64,000 nucleotides of DNA, taken from Thysanoteuthis rhombus (lineage: Eukaryota; Mollusca; Cephalopoda; Oegopsida; Thysanoteuthidae). The position numbers and the translations under genes were made by a program. The DNA lies in assembly GCA_963457665.1 (NCBI GenBank), contig OY735206.1, forward strand, positions 60,676,235-60,740,234, given 5' to 3'. The notes below the pieces were generated by a model. It ran no database searches. It was not told the origin of the DNA and saw only the letters and a program-made list of their open reading frames with translations. Of this stretch, positions 37,156-51,570 are shown in pieces (position 1 is the first letter of the stretch; every line of letters starts with the position of its first letter).

Positions 37156-37948
37156 GTATCATAAATAATCGCAAAAATTCATTCTCTTATCAGCATACTA
37201 AGGTAGACAAACCAACAGACTAGTAATTGAAATGTTGTTTTTCAGGGGTTTTTTTTTACCCTCCTTGAACAATCTTTAAGGGAATGTTATTAAGTAAAAA
37301 AATAAAACTGCAATATGTTACCATTAAATCTTATAACAATAGGAAAGCAATCAAACACTCACCCATCATCTATTTTGGTCCTGTGATGAAATGTGCTGCG
37401 TTTTGGAAGACTAAGTGGTCAAAAGCATCTACATGTTGCTAACCCACCCACAGAACATCTTGGTAGTTTAAAATGCTGAGTTTATTAGATGGAAGTTTGA
37501 CATGCAGGTTTTGCTGGGAGTTCCAGGTTAGTGGTATTGGTACAGACATGAACCTTAAGTTTGGAAATGTGTTGGTCACTTCTTGTTTTATACTAAAATA
37601 TTTAATACAACTTCTATTCAATACAAGTTTTTATTTTATAATAAATGCTTAAAAACAGTATCTATATTAATTGTTACAATTGTAAATTTTATATATTATT
37701 AAAAAAATAAAAATAAAAATCTTTTGTCATTTTCTTTTTGTGAATATAATTGTTCAAATTTCTATTTATTCTATTGGAACTACTGCATATGAGAGCAATT
37801 TGGAAAACTATTAAATTTTGAAATTGATACTTGCTGGCTATTGCATATCTTATTTATTTTCAGCTTTCCATATAAATACTTGGAAAATTCAGGTGATCAA
37901 ATGATTTTTGATACTATGCAGATATTGTAAAGTAAATAAACACCGAAT

Positions 37949-37962
37949 ACACATACACACAC

Positions 37963-37993
<31 letters not shown>
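37949..37993. repeat. (CA)n(TA)n(CA)n microsatellite
   Basis: Compound dinucleotide tract beside a pure T run at 38043-38066. Confidence 0.9.
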
Positions 37994-37994
<1 letters not shown>

Positions 37995-38672
37995 GTAAAA
38001 CCTGATTTTTAAACAACTTGTACTTACAGACTGTCATGAATCTTTTTTTTTTTTTTTTTTTTTTTTCAAAAGTGTTACAGGCAGTGGTTCATAATCAGAC
38101 CATTGCTTGTCTTCAGTGGAAAAATCTTACAAAACTGTATTTAAGGCTAAAATTTTCTAATGCAATTTCTCACAGTACCAAGTTTATATTGTTCGCACAA
38201 ATAATTCCTATATGGGAATATATATATGAACTTGTGGTTGGTAGCTGGAAACGTTTCTCACCTGCACCTATTCGTTTTCAAATTGAACATCTTTTCTTTT
38301 TTTTTCTTGTTGAATCTTAGTTTTTTTCTTCATGAATACACACGTCCTCTTTGATTACATTATTATCTTAATAACATTGAAAAGTGTCCATCAAATTTTT
38401 TGAAGCTTCATTCAATTATGTATAATTACTGTTCGGTTTAACATTTCATCAGTTCACAGATTTTTTGCCAAGTAATATTTCTCCAACCGTTTCCCGGCTC
38501 CCATTTTGGCTGACTATAACATTATAGTTACATTGTAAACTGGGGGGAAAATGCAGCACAAAAAACACAAATGCAGGCTCAGAGGAAAATGAATATGTTT
38601 ATTATGAATATAGCAGATGACAATGTACAAAATTTAATTATATAATGATATATACATAATTATAAATAAAAT

Positions 38673-38900
38673 AAATGATATCATAGAAGTAATCAAGAGA
38701 GAATAATGGAGATGTGCTGGACAGATAGCAACAAGGATAATAGATGGTGCCAAAGGAATAAGATCATAAGTAGAAGATCAGACATAAGATGGAGAGATAG
38801 ATTTGCCTGTAAGAGATGGCAGGTTAGCACAAGCACTATCACGATCGACAAGGAAAGAGCTCGGAAAGGTCTTTGTCTAGCAGTGGACATGATGGCTGAT
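38673..38900 (+). mobile_element. RTE-type LINE 3' fragment, degraded
   Basis: One frame reads DIIEVIKRE, stop, WRCAGQIATRIIDGAKGI and, further on, LGKVFV.QWT; a second frame supplies RRSDIRWRDRF. Together these follow the C-terminal tail of RTE-like ORF2 (DVIE.IKK.KWRWAGHIARR.DGRW ... GRP.TRW.DD ... LGEAYVQQWT). Stops and at least one frame shift show it is dead. It lies just past the 3' end of NDC80. Confidence 0.65.
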
Positions 38901-39058
38901 AATGATAGGATTACCTCCCTTGAATCCATCTCTACTTGACCCATATATATATGCCTATATTTAGTCCATCCTAAAAAAATTGTCATAGAAAACATACTTA
39001 TGAAAGAAAGCAGATCAAATAAATGAATACTGTCAAGATGATGAAAAACATGCTCATT

Positions 39059-39064
39059 TTTATT
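39059..39064 (-). promoter_or_regulatory. Candidate poly(A) signal of NDC80
   Basis: AATAAA on the minus strand about 235 bases past the NDC80 stop codon. Confidence 0.4.
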
Positions 39065-39297
39065 TTTTTATGTATAAATTTGAATTGCCGTGCTAATATA
39101 CTTTCATTTACTCCATAATTCTAATTATACCAAAATCAATAGCAAAAATTTACTTTAGGCATAAATGGGTTAAAAGAAAGTTAAATGTGCATAGCAGAAT
39201 AAAAGAAAGAATTTTGACAAGCAGAAAGATGTTCACTTTCATAATACACAGACAACACATTCATCCAACTGGCTCAAAAGTAAAAAGGTGGCTAATA

Positions 39298-39390
39298 TCA
39301 CAGAGCATGTTCTTCTGCAAATTGCTTTGCTGATTCAGAAAGCTTCTTCTTCTTCTCACTGGCCTCATCACTGGCTGCCTTTAGACATGC
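39298..39390 (-). CDS. NDC80: NDC80 last exon, residues 521-550 and stop
   Basis: [20 protein letters not shown] then [10 protein letters not shown] and TGA (39300-39298). Acceptor TTTTTCAG. The C-terminus pairs with NUF2 and contacts SPC24/SPC25 in known complexes; it is poorly conserved, so this exon rests on frame and splice signal. Confidence 0.88.
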   Translation of the reverse strand, partial: ACLKAASDEASEKKKKLSESAKQFAEEHAL

Positions 39391-42300
39391 CTGAAAAAGA
39401 AAGGAAGGTCAGTTTTTCTTCACACTAACAGGCATGTCCTTTCTAATGAAAGGTTCCCCTTGTTTACTTTGTGTACATTGCATTGTGGGACTGGTAGTTA
39501 AATAACTGATTTTATCACGTAGTGTAATTTGGAAATGGAAAAAAAATTCTTTTCTGAATTAGATAAGTAAAATCTGAAAAATAGTTGATATTTTGTAATT
39601 CAAAAAAATCTAGTAGTGTTAGCATTTCAAGGTTTGCGCTAATTTCATAATTACAAACTTTATTTACATTTCAAAGAAATTTTATACCAGGCGTTTTTCT
39701 AAATATCTTCTGTTCTAAGTGTACGAACATAGTTCTTTCTCAGATTTTTTTCCCCAACTTTTGTTCTGACAATAATTGAATTTTGAAGTAGGTTTTTTTA
39801 TGATTTTTTTCTCCAAGTGTCCGAGTGACAACTAAAAGTTTAATTTGGAAAGGGCCAAGCCTGGAAAGCAGGGGGTCTGAAGGACAAAAGTTGTCTTGTG
39901 CTTTTTGCCCCAAATCTGTCAGCAGATGTGGGATGAGCACATTGTTCCCTATACAAAGATATTCACTCTGGGACGTGTAGCTCATGAACTAACCAATATA
40001 GCTTGATACAGATTTTTTTCAAACAAACAATTAAAGTCATTGCTACATGAGATTCCAGTCACTGGCAAGGTAAAACATCTTATTGGTGCACTGTTCTTGA
40101 AGTTTGGTTTTCTCTATGGACACATTTTATATGTGTATTATTCAAATAAGGCTGCAAATTTCTTACACAAATGAGGAACAGTATTATCGCTCAACAATAC
40201 AAGCAATGATCTTGCTTTGAAAAATAGGTTCAGCTTTTTTTCTTATTGAGAAAAAAAAAAATCATTGTTATAAACATTGTTTCATAAGGATTTGTTTACA
40301 CAGAGGTATTGTGCATTATGCCTGGATAGTGAAAAAGTTGGCTTTTTTTATTTTTATATCCTCTTACAAACCTTCAAACAAGAGAAAGCAATATATATCT
40401 TTGGTGACTTGGGGCAAGGAATGGAAAGTATGGCCCCAATCTAACTTTGCTGAGACCATGAGATTTGTAAGAGATGAAAAAGAAATCAGAGATACTCACA
40501 GTAATTCTAGCCTTATGCTCAGCAACTCGTTTCACTACTTTTAGTAGGAATTCCGTGTACTCTTCTACTTTCTTTTCATTTCTTTCAATCTCCCTAGTGG
40601 CCCTTGAGAAAAAAAGACATTTGAAATTGATCACTGCTCCATTTCATAACCATGTAGCTGGTATTAAATGACTGACAAAGGTTTTGGAGGAGAATAAATG
40701 GAAGATTCTATATATACATTAGTGTTTATTTCTACCTCTTTGTTGCAAAAATCTTGAATTAAAAAATAAAAAAACAAATCTGATTCCTGAGCTGTAATCC
40801 CTATTCTAGAGATATCCAACAGGCATTGAGAAAGCCTTATTGATGTATAATCTGTTATAATGGCTCATATTACCGTTGGATCGATAACAGAACGGTTGGT
40901 GGAATTAACTCGCACTTCATTTACAATGGTGCAGCCATTTTGGTACCGGACAGGAAACAGGTTATACACAAATGGGGCAAAGAGAGCATTCAATGAATAG
41001 GTGACCTACAACGAAGTGGTCAGTCATGGACCAACCTGTTAACACAGCATAATCAGCTAATATTCACATTCATAAATACATTGAAACTACAAACATTTAG
41101 TGAAGTGAAAGAATTGGCAAAAGACACAAGTCATCCTTATACATGACTATTCAGTTCTGAAAATGAAGTTGGGGGGAGTGGGGGAGCAGAGAAAAATCTG
41201 AAATATGAAGCTCTCTTTGAAAGTCAATCAGGTTTATTGCAGATTTGATAATAAATGGTACCAGGAATGATCATGTCAGTGTCAAGTATTAATGGAATCA
41301 TAGGGGAAAGCATACACATACAAGAAAATTCATATGAACATTTTCAGACACATGTAGGCATGAATATATGATATAAAGATATTTCTTTTAATTAGAGTAC
41401 TAGCATAGTATCCATAAAGAATGGGATTATTGTTCATGTATGGATCACTTATATAAATGGACATTTTAGTAAATATCTGCTTATTGCAAACAAAAAAAGC
41501 ATACCACGATTGAAATTTATTTTCATCCAAATTTTCTACAAATCTTCATAATATTCTTTTTAAAATATTTTTGATACAATAACACAACTGAGACAGCAGC
41601 AGTAGTGATATTACCAGTAGCAGCCCATATTGTGTCTCTACACTCTTCCTGTTTGCTTTAGTATGACAGAAAGCCAACAGACAAAGAAAATGATTTCTAG
41701 TATCTTGGTTGATATATTCTTCAGCATTCAAATTGAATAATAATTCATGACAAAGTAGCAACTTTGAATGAAACTTCTCTACCACAAGTTTGTTATGTCA
41801 TGTAACAAAGCCTTTCCCACTTTGTCCACTGGAGACAAATTATTTGACTACCCAGTAATGGTGGTGATCGTACTCTAAGGTTTGGGATTAAGAGATGAAG
41901 TATTTTCCTCATTCCATTGGTACAAGTCTGGTCTGAAGTTACTGCACTGTCTCAAGTTACTACAAAACTTTTTAGTTAAAAGCCAAAGAATATATTGGTA
42001 TGAAATAATATACATATTTACTGCAACAGATATATTTGAATTTCAATGGAAAATTGAACTCATTCTTATTATTTTTGCTGTTTGCATGTTTTGGCCAATC
42101 CACAATGCACCCGAGGAAGATCGTAGAATGGATTTGCCAAAATATTGTGTGAACAGCAAAAATAAGAAGGAATTCAGTTGTCTGGAAAACTCTAGATTTA
42201 CACTTCAGTTAATGGCATCAAGACAGTCAGGAAATACAAGTAATCTGATGCTTGGTAGATTGTATAACTGAGTCTTACTTCTTTTTGCAATGATTAATTG

Positions 42301-45300
42301 CACAGTTAGCCATGAGTTTGTTGCAACAAGATCATTTTATTCTCCTGATTCAATTTCATGAAAACAATGATTTTCCTTTTATGAGGGAAATTCAAGGGAT
42401 TATAAAAATGGGGTTGCAACAAACAATTGAAGTGAATAAAATCAAAAAGATTTCTATATTAATCATATTTGAATATAGGCATCTAGAATTTCCAGGTTAA
42501 AGTTTGGGGGTTTTTTCTTTCAACCTACACAGTTGAAATTATGCACTAATCACACAAGTGTTTGAAATTAATCAACAAAAATGAAACTTGGATTGACAAC
42601 CACCACCACCACCTCTTTGTGATATAATGGGTGTAGATCTTGAATCAATTTCACTGAAAGTAGAAAATACAGAGTTCTACATCCAGTGTGTGAGCATGCA
42701 CATGCATCTGTTATAAATGTGTGTACATATATATATATATGTGTGTGTGTGTGTGTCCCCCTGACGACATCACTTTCATTCCTGACGGTGGAATTTTCAC
42801 AAGGGTAAGAGAAACACAAACAAGATCAACTCACCATTCTTTGACTTTGGTCACCTCCACTTTGAGCAAATCAATGTCATGCCCTAACTGCTGCACTGTT
42901 TTATAACATTCATTCAGTTCTTCATATTCCTGGTCATAGAGTCCTTGCTTACTGCCAATACTCTGCTCATAAAGCTGATAGAAAAAATATTTGATTTATT
43001 CACTTGGGTTTTTATAAAGGAAAAAAAAAATTCCATTATCATGACAACAAAACCATAAGAACTTGACATAAATCTTAAAATAGCAAGTAATTAGACTCGG
43101 GCTACAATTACACAAGCTTATGAAAAAAGGTTTTCAGAGAATCCAGATAAGTTCACTAGTCATTATCCATGAATAGATTTACAGGTATATCTGAAATTCT
43201 AAGAGAATTGATTTAGAAAGAGTGTCTGAACTTGTTTAAGTGGAAAACACTGTTGTTTATAATGGCAGGCGGGAGATATTTCTATCAGCAAAATATAAAT
43301 TCCATCTTACTTTTAATATGTATAATGGAGAGAGAGGCAAACAGAAAAGGTCACACTGTTCATTAGATTCGAAAGCAATTAAGAAGATTAGTCTATTTAC
43401 TAAGATGAGTGATCCCTTGTCATTGGCTTATGGTTCTACTTGAATTATCATGTTTTAACCAAATCAGTTTCTATCAAGACCATATCCCAAATTTCCTCAA
43501 CACCATTTTACTAATTCTATAATGCATAAATAATCAATTCATAAGTTGATGTTTCTAAAACAATGTCATAGGACACAAAGTAACAATGATATGATAAGTA
43601 GGTTTATTTTGGGATATTCGTAAATACGTGTATAAGGTATCAAATGAATAAATGTAACCAACATCTTTTAGCAGGAGACTTGGGTTATAGAAAAAGTTGA
43701 AATGAAAATAATAAATTCTGCATCTTTACTGTTACACTTCAACTACATCTAGATAGCTCAAACAACACCCTACTGCTTCTGTTATATACCATACCCTTGA
43801 AAGAGACAATTCCAGTCAGTCTACACCTTTGTTCTTGTCAGTTCATGTATTGCTCTGTGTAACTTTGTTTCACTGACCGAAGAGTCAAGAGTGGGTTAAT
43901 AAAATCTTCTGTGACCGAGAGATAAGAACTTACTGAGGGGAAGGTACTGTGGAAATTGATGTTTCATTTCTATGCAGAAGTGGCAATATTCAATTCTAGA
44001 TCATTACTGCTAAAGGGAGATAACCTGGCATTGACGGAAAAGATTCATTTACTCACATTTTTCTCATTTTTGAATGCCTCTTCCTTGCGTTTCAGATCGG
44101 TGCTAAGTTTGGTCCTTTTGGCTGACATTTCTTCTATTTGCTCAACTTCCTGGAAGAAAATGATTAGAACAGGTTTGTTTGATTTTTCAGAAATATTATA
44201 ACAACAAATTTGTAAATGTACTTGAATAAAATAAAATTGAAGTAGGATTATAAAGATCCTACTACCTAAGTTTAAAAAGTTGGATAGGGTCTAGACCTAA
44301 ACATTATTTTGGCTGCAGTTAATGTCCACACATTGATATTGTAAATCAGGTTTGAGAGTTATATATACAGTTATCTCTTGCCATTTATGGGTTTTCCATT
44401 TGTGGTAGTCTTGAGTTTTGCAGCCGACTCAAAAAACGTATCATAAATGATATACTGTCCAGTATAAACAAAACATAAAAGTTTAGGAAATCTCAAATAC
44501 ATATATATTCATAACATAGTCACTACCATTTACTTTTGAAAATAACGACATGTTGATAGAAATATCTAAAACTTGTAATTTATCATTTTTTTATAATAAT
44601 CTTTGTGTTATTAATCAAGTTGTTATTTTAGAAGTTTTTTCCAATTCACTATAAACTGCATGAAATTCATGGTTATGTCACTAGAAAGCATAGATCACTT
44701 TGACAAGCAAATTATGGATGGATTGGAAAAGAATACAATGGACTACAATTACAAAATATTCATTATTCATCATCATATTCACTGGAGTGCAAAATGACCA
44801 CCACTTGTTGTATCCTCTTATGGGGGAAGGGTTTCGGGGGTTAGCAGATCATCCAGAGGGCCATGAAGAATATATCATGGTGTGTGGCGAAGACTGGAGA
44901 GGGAATTTAGTGGGCTGACCAGGTTGAAACTGGAGATCCAGACTGAATCCAAAGACAAAAAAAGAGAGGCTGGGTGGATACTTCTTAACCTAAGGCTTGA
45001 ACTCTTCCTTAACTGTACCAACATTGCTCTTCCTCGCCACTATATGCTCTTCATGTTTCGTGATATAGAACATGATAGAAACCTGACCAACAGCTAATTT
45101 AGAAAAGTCACATTTCCTTGTGGGAAAGGGTTAATCAATGTTTTGTAACCCTGACAGAATGTGTTTTTATCATGTTTTAAACTCTGCATTTTTTTTCATT
45201 CCAATTTTGTGTCCGTAGAACAAAATATTTCTTTGTGACAAACCCTCATCTCATCAGATATTTCAGATGACTCCAGCAAAGGATTTCTCCAGATTTTTAT

Positions 45301-48300
45301 AATACAGCATGAGTGGCAAAGGCGATTAGTGAGGTGAGACCATACCGATGATACAACGAGGGGTATTGTCGTAAGTGGTATGCGTATTTAAGAATGCAAC
45401 AAGATGTTTGGGAAGTAATAGGCAGCATATATATGAAGAGGTTTATTCATATCCACATGCAATACACAATTCAACCAAAAGTCTGTGGGTACTGAAAATA
45501 AAATAAAATTCAAATAAGCCAGTGTTAACTAACTAGCCATAAGGAAATGTCTTGACCATTACTTCAGAAATTTTATCCAAGAGAATGAATTAACATTCAT
45601 AAAGACCAACATTGCCGTAGCTAGAGTTATATATACATAAATAGATTCATGTGTACACATTTCATTTAATTTTGAGCTTAAGGAAGTGATATTTGTAATA
45701 TTTTTATTTACAGCTTACTTACTTTGCTATGCTAATTTTAAAAGTATAAGAAGGCCAAATTTTAATTCTTATTAAATTTAGTTGCTTTATACAAAATTTT
45801 AAATTCTTTTAATTCTTTGAAAACCAAGCAGATCTAAGTTGTCTCAATGTGATCTATTATTGCATGCAACATTTCATATTGAACAAAACTGCAGATATCA
45901 ACAGTAAAAATTTACCTGTTCAAAAATATTTTCCAATTTTCTCTTTTCTGTATTCTCAGCATGAAGTTCATCAGCAATTTTATTCTTCACTTCAAGTAAT
46001 TGTGACTGGAAAAGAAAAATATCACTTTTGAGATAATACAATTTGATTTCTTTCAATTGTAATTTTTCTAATTCATAGAAGTTTAGAAAAAAGATTGTTA
46101 AAAGTGCAAAACAGGAACTTGTTTTTTCTCTTGCAAACGCAGTCAATGACTTTTATTGCAAACTAGAAGAATTTTTCCAAAAAAGCGAAGTAGAGTTATG
46201 TCCCTTACATTGCTGTGATATTACCACAACAGCAAAATTTAAATATTACCAAGAATTAAAGAAGGTCCTTACCTTATGCTTCTGAAATTGGTCTTGTGTG
46301 CTCCCATCGAAGAAAGTTGATTTGAGTTCAAAGTCCAAACCATTAGAATTCTTGGCACTCACCGGGATCAACTCAAGTGTGCGGCACAATTTATTGTGCT
46401 GGCAACAACTCTCATTGAGCTGGAAGAGAAAAACAGATAAAACTTGTTTGACAGAAATAACATCTTCCATCAGTTTTTGTACTCGTAAAACTGAGATGAT
46501 ATTAGCTTCATTTAATTAGATGGATACGTTGGAAATAGTATGATTATTGAATACTTTGAGACATCTAAATTTTGCAACAAGAAATTCCCAGACCTAATAA
46601 GACTATCATTTCAATCATTATATATATATATCATTCGCTATCATTTACTTGATTGTAGGTATCCTATGGCTGATACCATATAAATCGGAGTTGCCCCAAT
46701 TGTAGGTGTCCATGTATTTTATGTGAAGATTTATTTCTAAAAATTTCAGTGGACAAAGAATGGTGAGATTAGGTTGGTAAGAAGCAATGAATTAAAAATT
46801 TGAATAGATAGAAAGAAATTGCTAACTTTGTCTTGAGCTTTACTAATGGACATCTCATCATTCCACAATTCTTCATCGAGCTGAGCATTGTCTTTCTCCA
46901 AAGTGTCAATCTGGCTCTGAAGCTGATGCTCTTCCATCCTAAATCGTTCCACATCAGTTGGAGTGTATTCTTGATTATCAAATACTGTTTGCAAAGTCTT
47001 CAGCTGAGCAATCTGGGACTCAAACTCATTTTCTGCAATGTGGGAAAACACAACATCAAGTGAAACTTGCCATCAAAGATTGAACATCCATAACACCTAA
47101 ATTTAAAGTCATACAAGAAAAATTCAATTGAAGATGGTCAGAATAAATTCTATTTATGATATCACTGATGGTTTTCCGATAGAAAACATTTAAAATAAAA
47201 TAGAAGAAACATCTAGATTCAGGAGAACCTAGACATTATTAATAAACTTGTCAGAAAATGCCCCATGAAGGTCAAAAGAGCTTCTTTTCCCAAAAAATAA
47301 AAACATTTTTAGAAGGGGTTTAGAGGAGTACTGTTGCCAATTTTCAAGTCTGTAGACAAAATGGTATTGCCAGGAGTGCTAGAACATACACATGAACATA
47401 CAGACGCATTCATAAAAAAGGATAGAACCCTTCATCATCTTTGGTTGTAAGGGTCGTTCAATTTGAGCCTCAAACAAATTGGTCTTAAACCAGACTGGAG
47501 AGGACCAAATTGAAAATTACTACTACAACCCCAACCAGAAAAAATATTTTTCCTTTATTCCATTTTATCATTGATTATGATACCAGAAAAGGGAAACTTT
47601 TCTATCTATTCCTATATTCATCACACACCTTGGCTTTTAACTACTATAATCAACATAATACTTCTTCCTATAAGATAAATCAAGAGTGATTAATGGTGAC
47701 ATTCAATCCAGATAACTGCTAAATAGGTCACATCCAATTAATAAAGTTTATAGACAGAAATAAATTTCACTTACCAAGCTCTTTTATCTCATTAGTTTCT
47801 CCTTCTAAATCCAGTTTACTTTCAAATGTTCGTAATTCAGCCAAGTAGTTTGTCATCTGAACCAAATCTTTCTCTTGCGTATCTTTTGTTTCTTGGATTT
47901 CTTGGAGGCTGTCCTTTGAAAATATTTTCATAAGCAAGTTATTTTCAACTCCTTTACAGAATTATATATGATGTTATTTAAATCCTAAAACTGAAAGTCT
48001 TTGGATACAGCAAAGGATTAAGGGATTATAATCTAATTACAATTGATGAAGATCTTCTATTTTTATTTCATGTGTTTTCAATCTGTTAGGCCATCAAACC
48101 TTTTCAAAGTTTTTAGATGGGTGGGGTAGGGGGGTTTACAACATAATGTTCGCTATATGAAATCACGAGACTCAAATTTCTCTTTCTCTCACTGCTTATG
48201 CCTGTTTGGCAGTATTTTTTCAAGAAATCTGGCATTAACCCAACAAAAAACATTTTGTTTTTGTTTTTTTAGCAAAAACCCTAACATAAACATGACAATA

Positions 48301-48639
48301 ATACATGAACCTTATTTAAATCCAATGGTCTGCTACTAACACAAAGAGTGAGCACAGAAATTCTCAGTTTTGAGAAAAATCAATTCTTTAAGGTTTTAGG
48401 AGGGGCTATGCAGGTCTGTCTGAGGGTTGGCTTAGGCCTGCGAGTCTGCTTGGTTATATTTGTGCAACCCCCATTTCCCTACCTCAGTTGGGAGTGTGCA
48501 TGATCCTGACAATAGGAGGAAGGGCTCATACCCAACAGCCCTTATTTCATTTTACAAAATCTTCACAAAATATTGTTTGCTTTCTTATGTTATTATATTT
48601 GAAGTTTCTTTTCCTAAGCAATGCCAGGTTTCCCAGCTA

Positions 48640-48719
<80 letters not shown>

Positions 48720-51533
48720 CATAAACATACATGTATGTGATCCATATGCATAAGTAATAAAATAAATCTCCCAGAATTAAATCAGCTACCATTCTTTTGA
48801 GACCTGAGGTAATATAATGACACTCAAAACCTTAATTTAGACATCAGATGTGGAATAAGCATTTTTAGTTCTTCAACTTAGTTTGGGCAAACAAATCTCC
48901 ACTTCTTGTCAACACATTCTGGCCAATCTATCGTTCAGGTGTAGAGGCAAACCTTTACTTTTCAAACTCTAGGGAGGGAAAGGATACACATCAGAGAATT
49001 GAAACATTTACAAATATCCTACAAAGAAAAAAAAACAGATACTCCTCAGAAAGATCACAGTTGACATGGACAAAGTAAAATATATATAATAACTGGAGCA
49101 TGGGAAAGTTGTAAAAGTTTGTTTTCGGAAAACAAAAGTTTGCTACATAAAACTCTGTAGGTCACAAAAAGAAGGGAAAAACAAAAGGTCCGCCTCTTCT
49201 TGAATTAAACACTCGACAACCACTGAAGAATGGATTGTCTAGGAAGTTGTGTCAAAAATATCTTGGATGGGAAAATGATATTGTCCAAATAAAAGTTGGA
49301 ATGTTGATGACTCTTCTCAATGTTAAAGGTAAAGCATTTTTAGGTCAGCATGATTCAATTCACTTGAATGAGAAAAAGAGATCAAATGAAAGTGACAAGC
49401 AATAAAAGTCAGCTCCCATTTGATTGTGTTGTTATTGACATCGCAAAGGAAAAGATTGAGTCATGAATGGTCAAGATAATAAAGTGAGTCAGGAAACTGC
49501 TTCATTGACAGCTGAGATTTCTATTTCTTGTGTTCCTGCTACAGAAATAATTTCTTTTTAAACTGTCTATACCACAATACAGTGTTGATATTCATTTCAA
49601 CAAAGCAGGTGGAAAATCCCATAGATACAACATACTTTATTAGACATGAAAAAATTCAACAAAGGTAGTTATTTCAAGATATGTTTCATCAAGTGATAAA
49701 GTGATGGCAAGAATTCTAAGGTAATCAGAACACTTTCCATTCACAAATCACTTATACTATTGAGTCTTGATCACATTCCAAATAATCTACTTATCTTTTC
49801 AAAGTGATTTCTTTTTGTCAGGCAAGTCGAAGAATGTGATCTATAACATCGTACCCCACTTGTCAACTTTTGATACGTTAAATCACTTGGGATCAGGATA
49901 TTTTTTAAAATTCTAACTCAGGGCAAGAAATGGTTATTATTAAATTCAATATTTAGATTGCAGCATTTAAAAAAGGCATCATTACAATAACTTTGAGTTT
50001 ACTCACTGCATGTTCTTCGTACTCTCTTAGTTTTTCACTCAGATCTCCATTCTCCTGCTCCAGTTTATCCAATAAGCCTTTGTCACCAAAGTACTTTTTC
50101 CCTGGAAAAAGGGAAGAGAAAATAGGTTAAAAGAGATATATGTGTGAGTGTGTATGTTGTGATGGTATTATATCAATGTAAAAGACATGACTATTTGCAT
50201 CAGACAGAGGAGTGGTTTTCTAAAAATTGGGTATCAACAGATAAAAGGAATCAGCAGATAGATACACCATGTTGGGAACTGGTAGTTGAAGCACGTTTTA
50301 GGCTCTATATGAAAGTTGTAAAAGAAACTTACTCTCATTTTTACCCACTTGCCCATGCACATGTTGATAATAGTTATATTTCCAAGCTTTGTTCAAACAA
50401 TTGAACTCCTTGTTGTTACCATTCTACAAGCTTTCTTTGGGTATATAATTCATTGAGAAAGAGAAATCTCAGTATTTATTCATCATTCTTCGCAGATGAA
50501 ATGGGGCACAAGGCCAATTTATAACATAGGCACCCATACAAATTTGCATATGAGTTAGATGCAAAACTTGCCCAGTTCCATCAGCATATTGCTGCAGGCA
50601 TCAAGGTCTACTGACCCCATTAGTGCAATGGGGAAGTGCTACCTGAAAGAAAGATCACCAGGAAACCAGGCATCTTAAGAAACAGAGGGTTCAGTTCACG
50701 ACTGAATGGTTGCTAATATACCAACCAGATTGGTTCATTCCAGTAAAGCAAGAAACACAGACCGTTCACCCACTGCTCATGTAACTCAGGTGATTTTAAT
50801 TCATACACAAGGGAGATCCTCAACTCCTTCAGTTTTTTCACTTTCTGGCAGCAATAAAATCCACTTTTCTCAGTCCAAATACAGTCCACCAGATCAGACT
50901 TTTGGCGTTCTACTTTGGATATAACATTCTTATGTTCCTCAATGTAATATCTATTAAATGTCTATATATTTTAGAAGGAAATAAAAGGAAATAATAGCCC
51001 CTATGGAAATACTTGCTTGAGAGCCTCGGTCTGATATTGGAAGTGACTAGTTGAGGGCCTTGTTCTGGTAGCTAAAGTCAGCACTTGATTACCCTACCAG
51101 CCATTATTACATTTTTCCTTATCTCCTTACTTTATTAATCTAGTTAAAACCAACAGCATTCTAACCAGTATACTACAAACCAACAGCGTGCAGTTACATT
51201 ACCTTGGAGTCAGACTCCAAGACAGCTGGTTTCTTCCTTACATTCTTATCTACATTTGCATTGTATGCTGTGATTATATCAACAACAAAAAAACAATTTC
51301 AATTGTCCAAGTATGCAATGGAATTTTAATGACCCTTGAAATTATAGACAATACATAATCATATTTGTTAAATACTTACGGTAGGTTTCATGAAAGTCCT
51401 TGTCCAAATCTTCAAAGGAATCAGATCCTGCCATATAATTCTTATATCCTTCTACCAGAAAATTAAACACAATCTGAAAGAATGGAAAGATTGAATATAA
51501 TTCCTCATTTACTCAGGAGAATATAAGCCAAGC

Positions 51534-51570
<37 letters not shown>

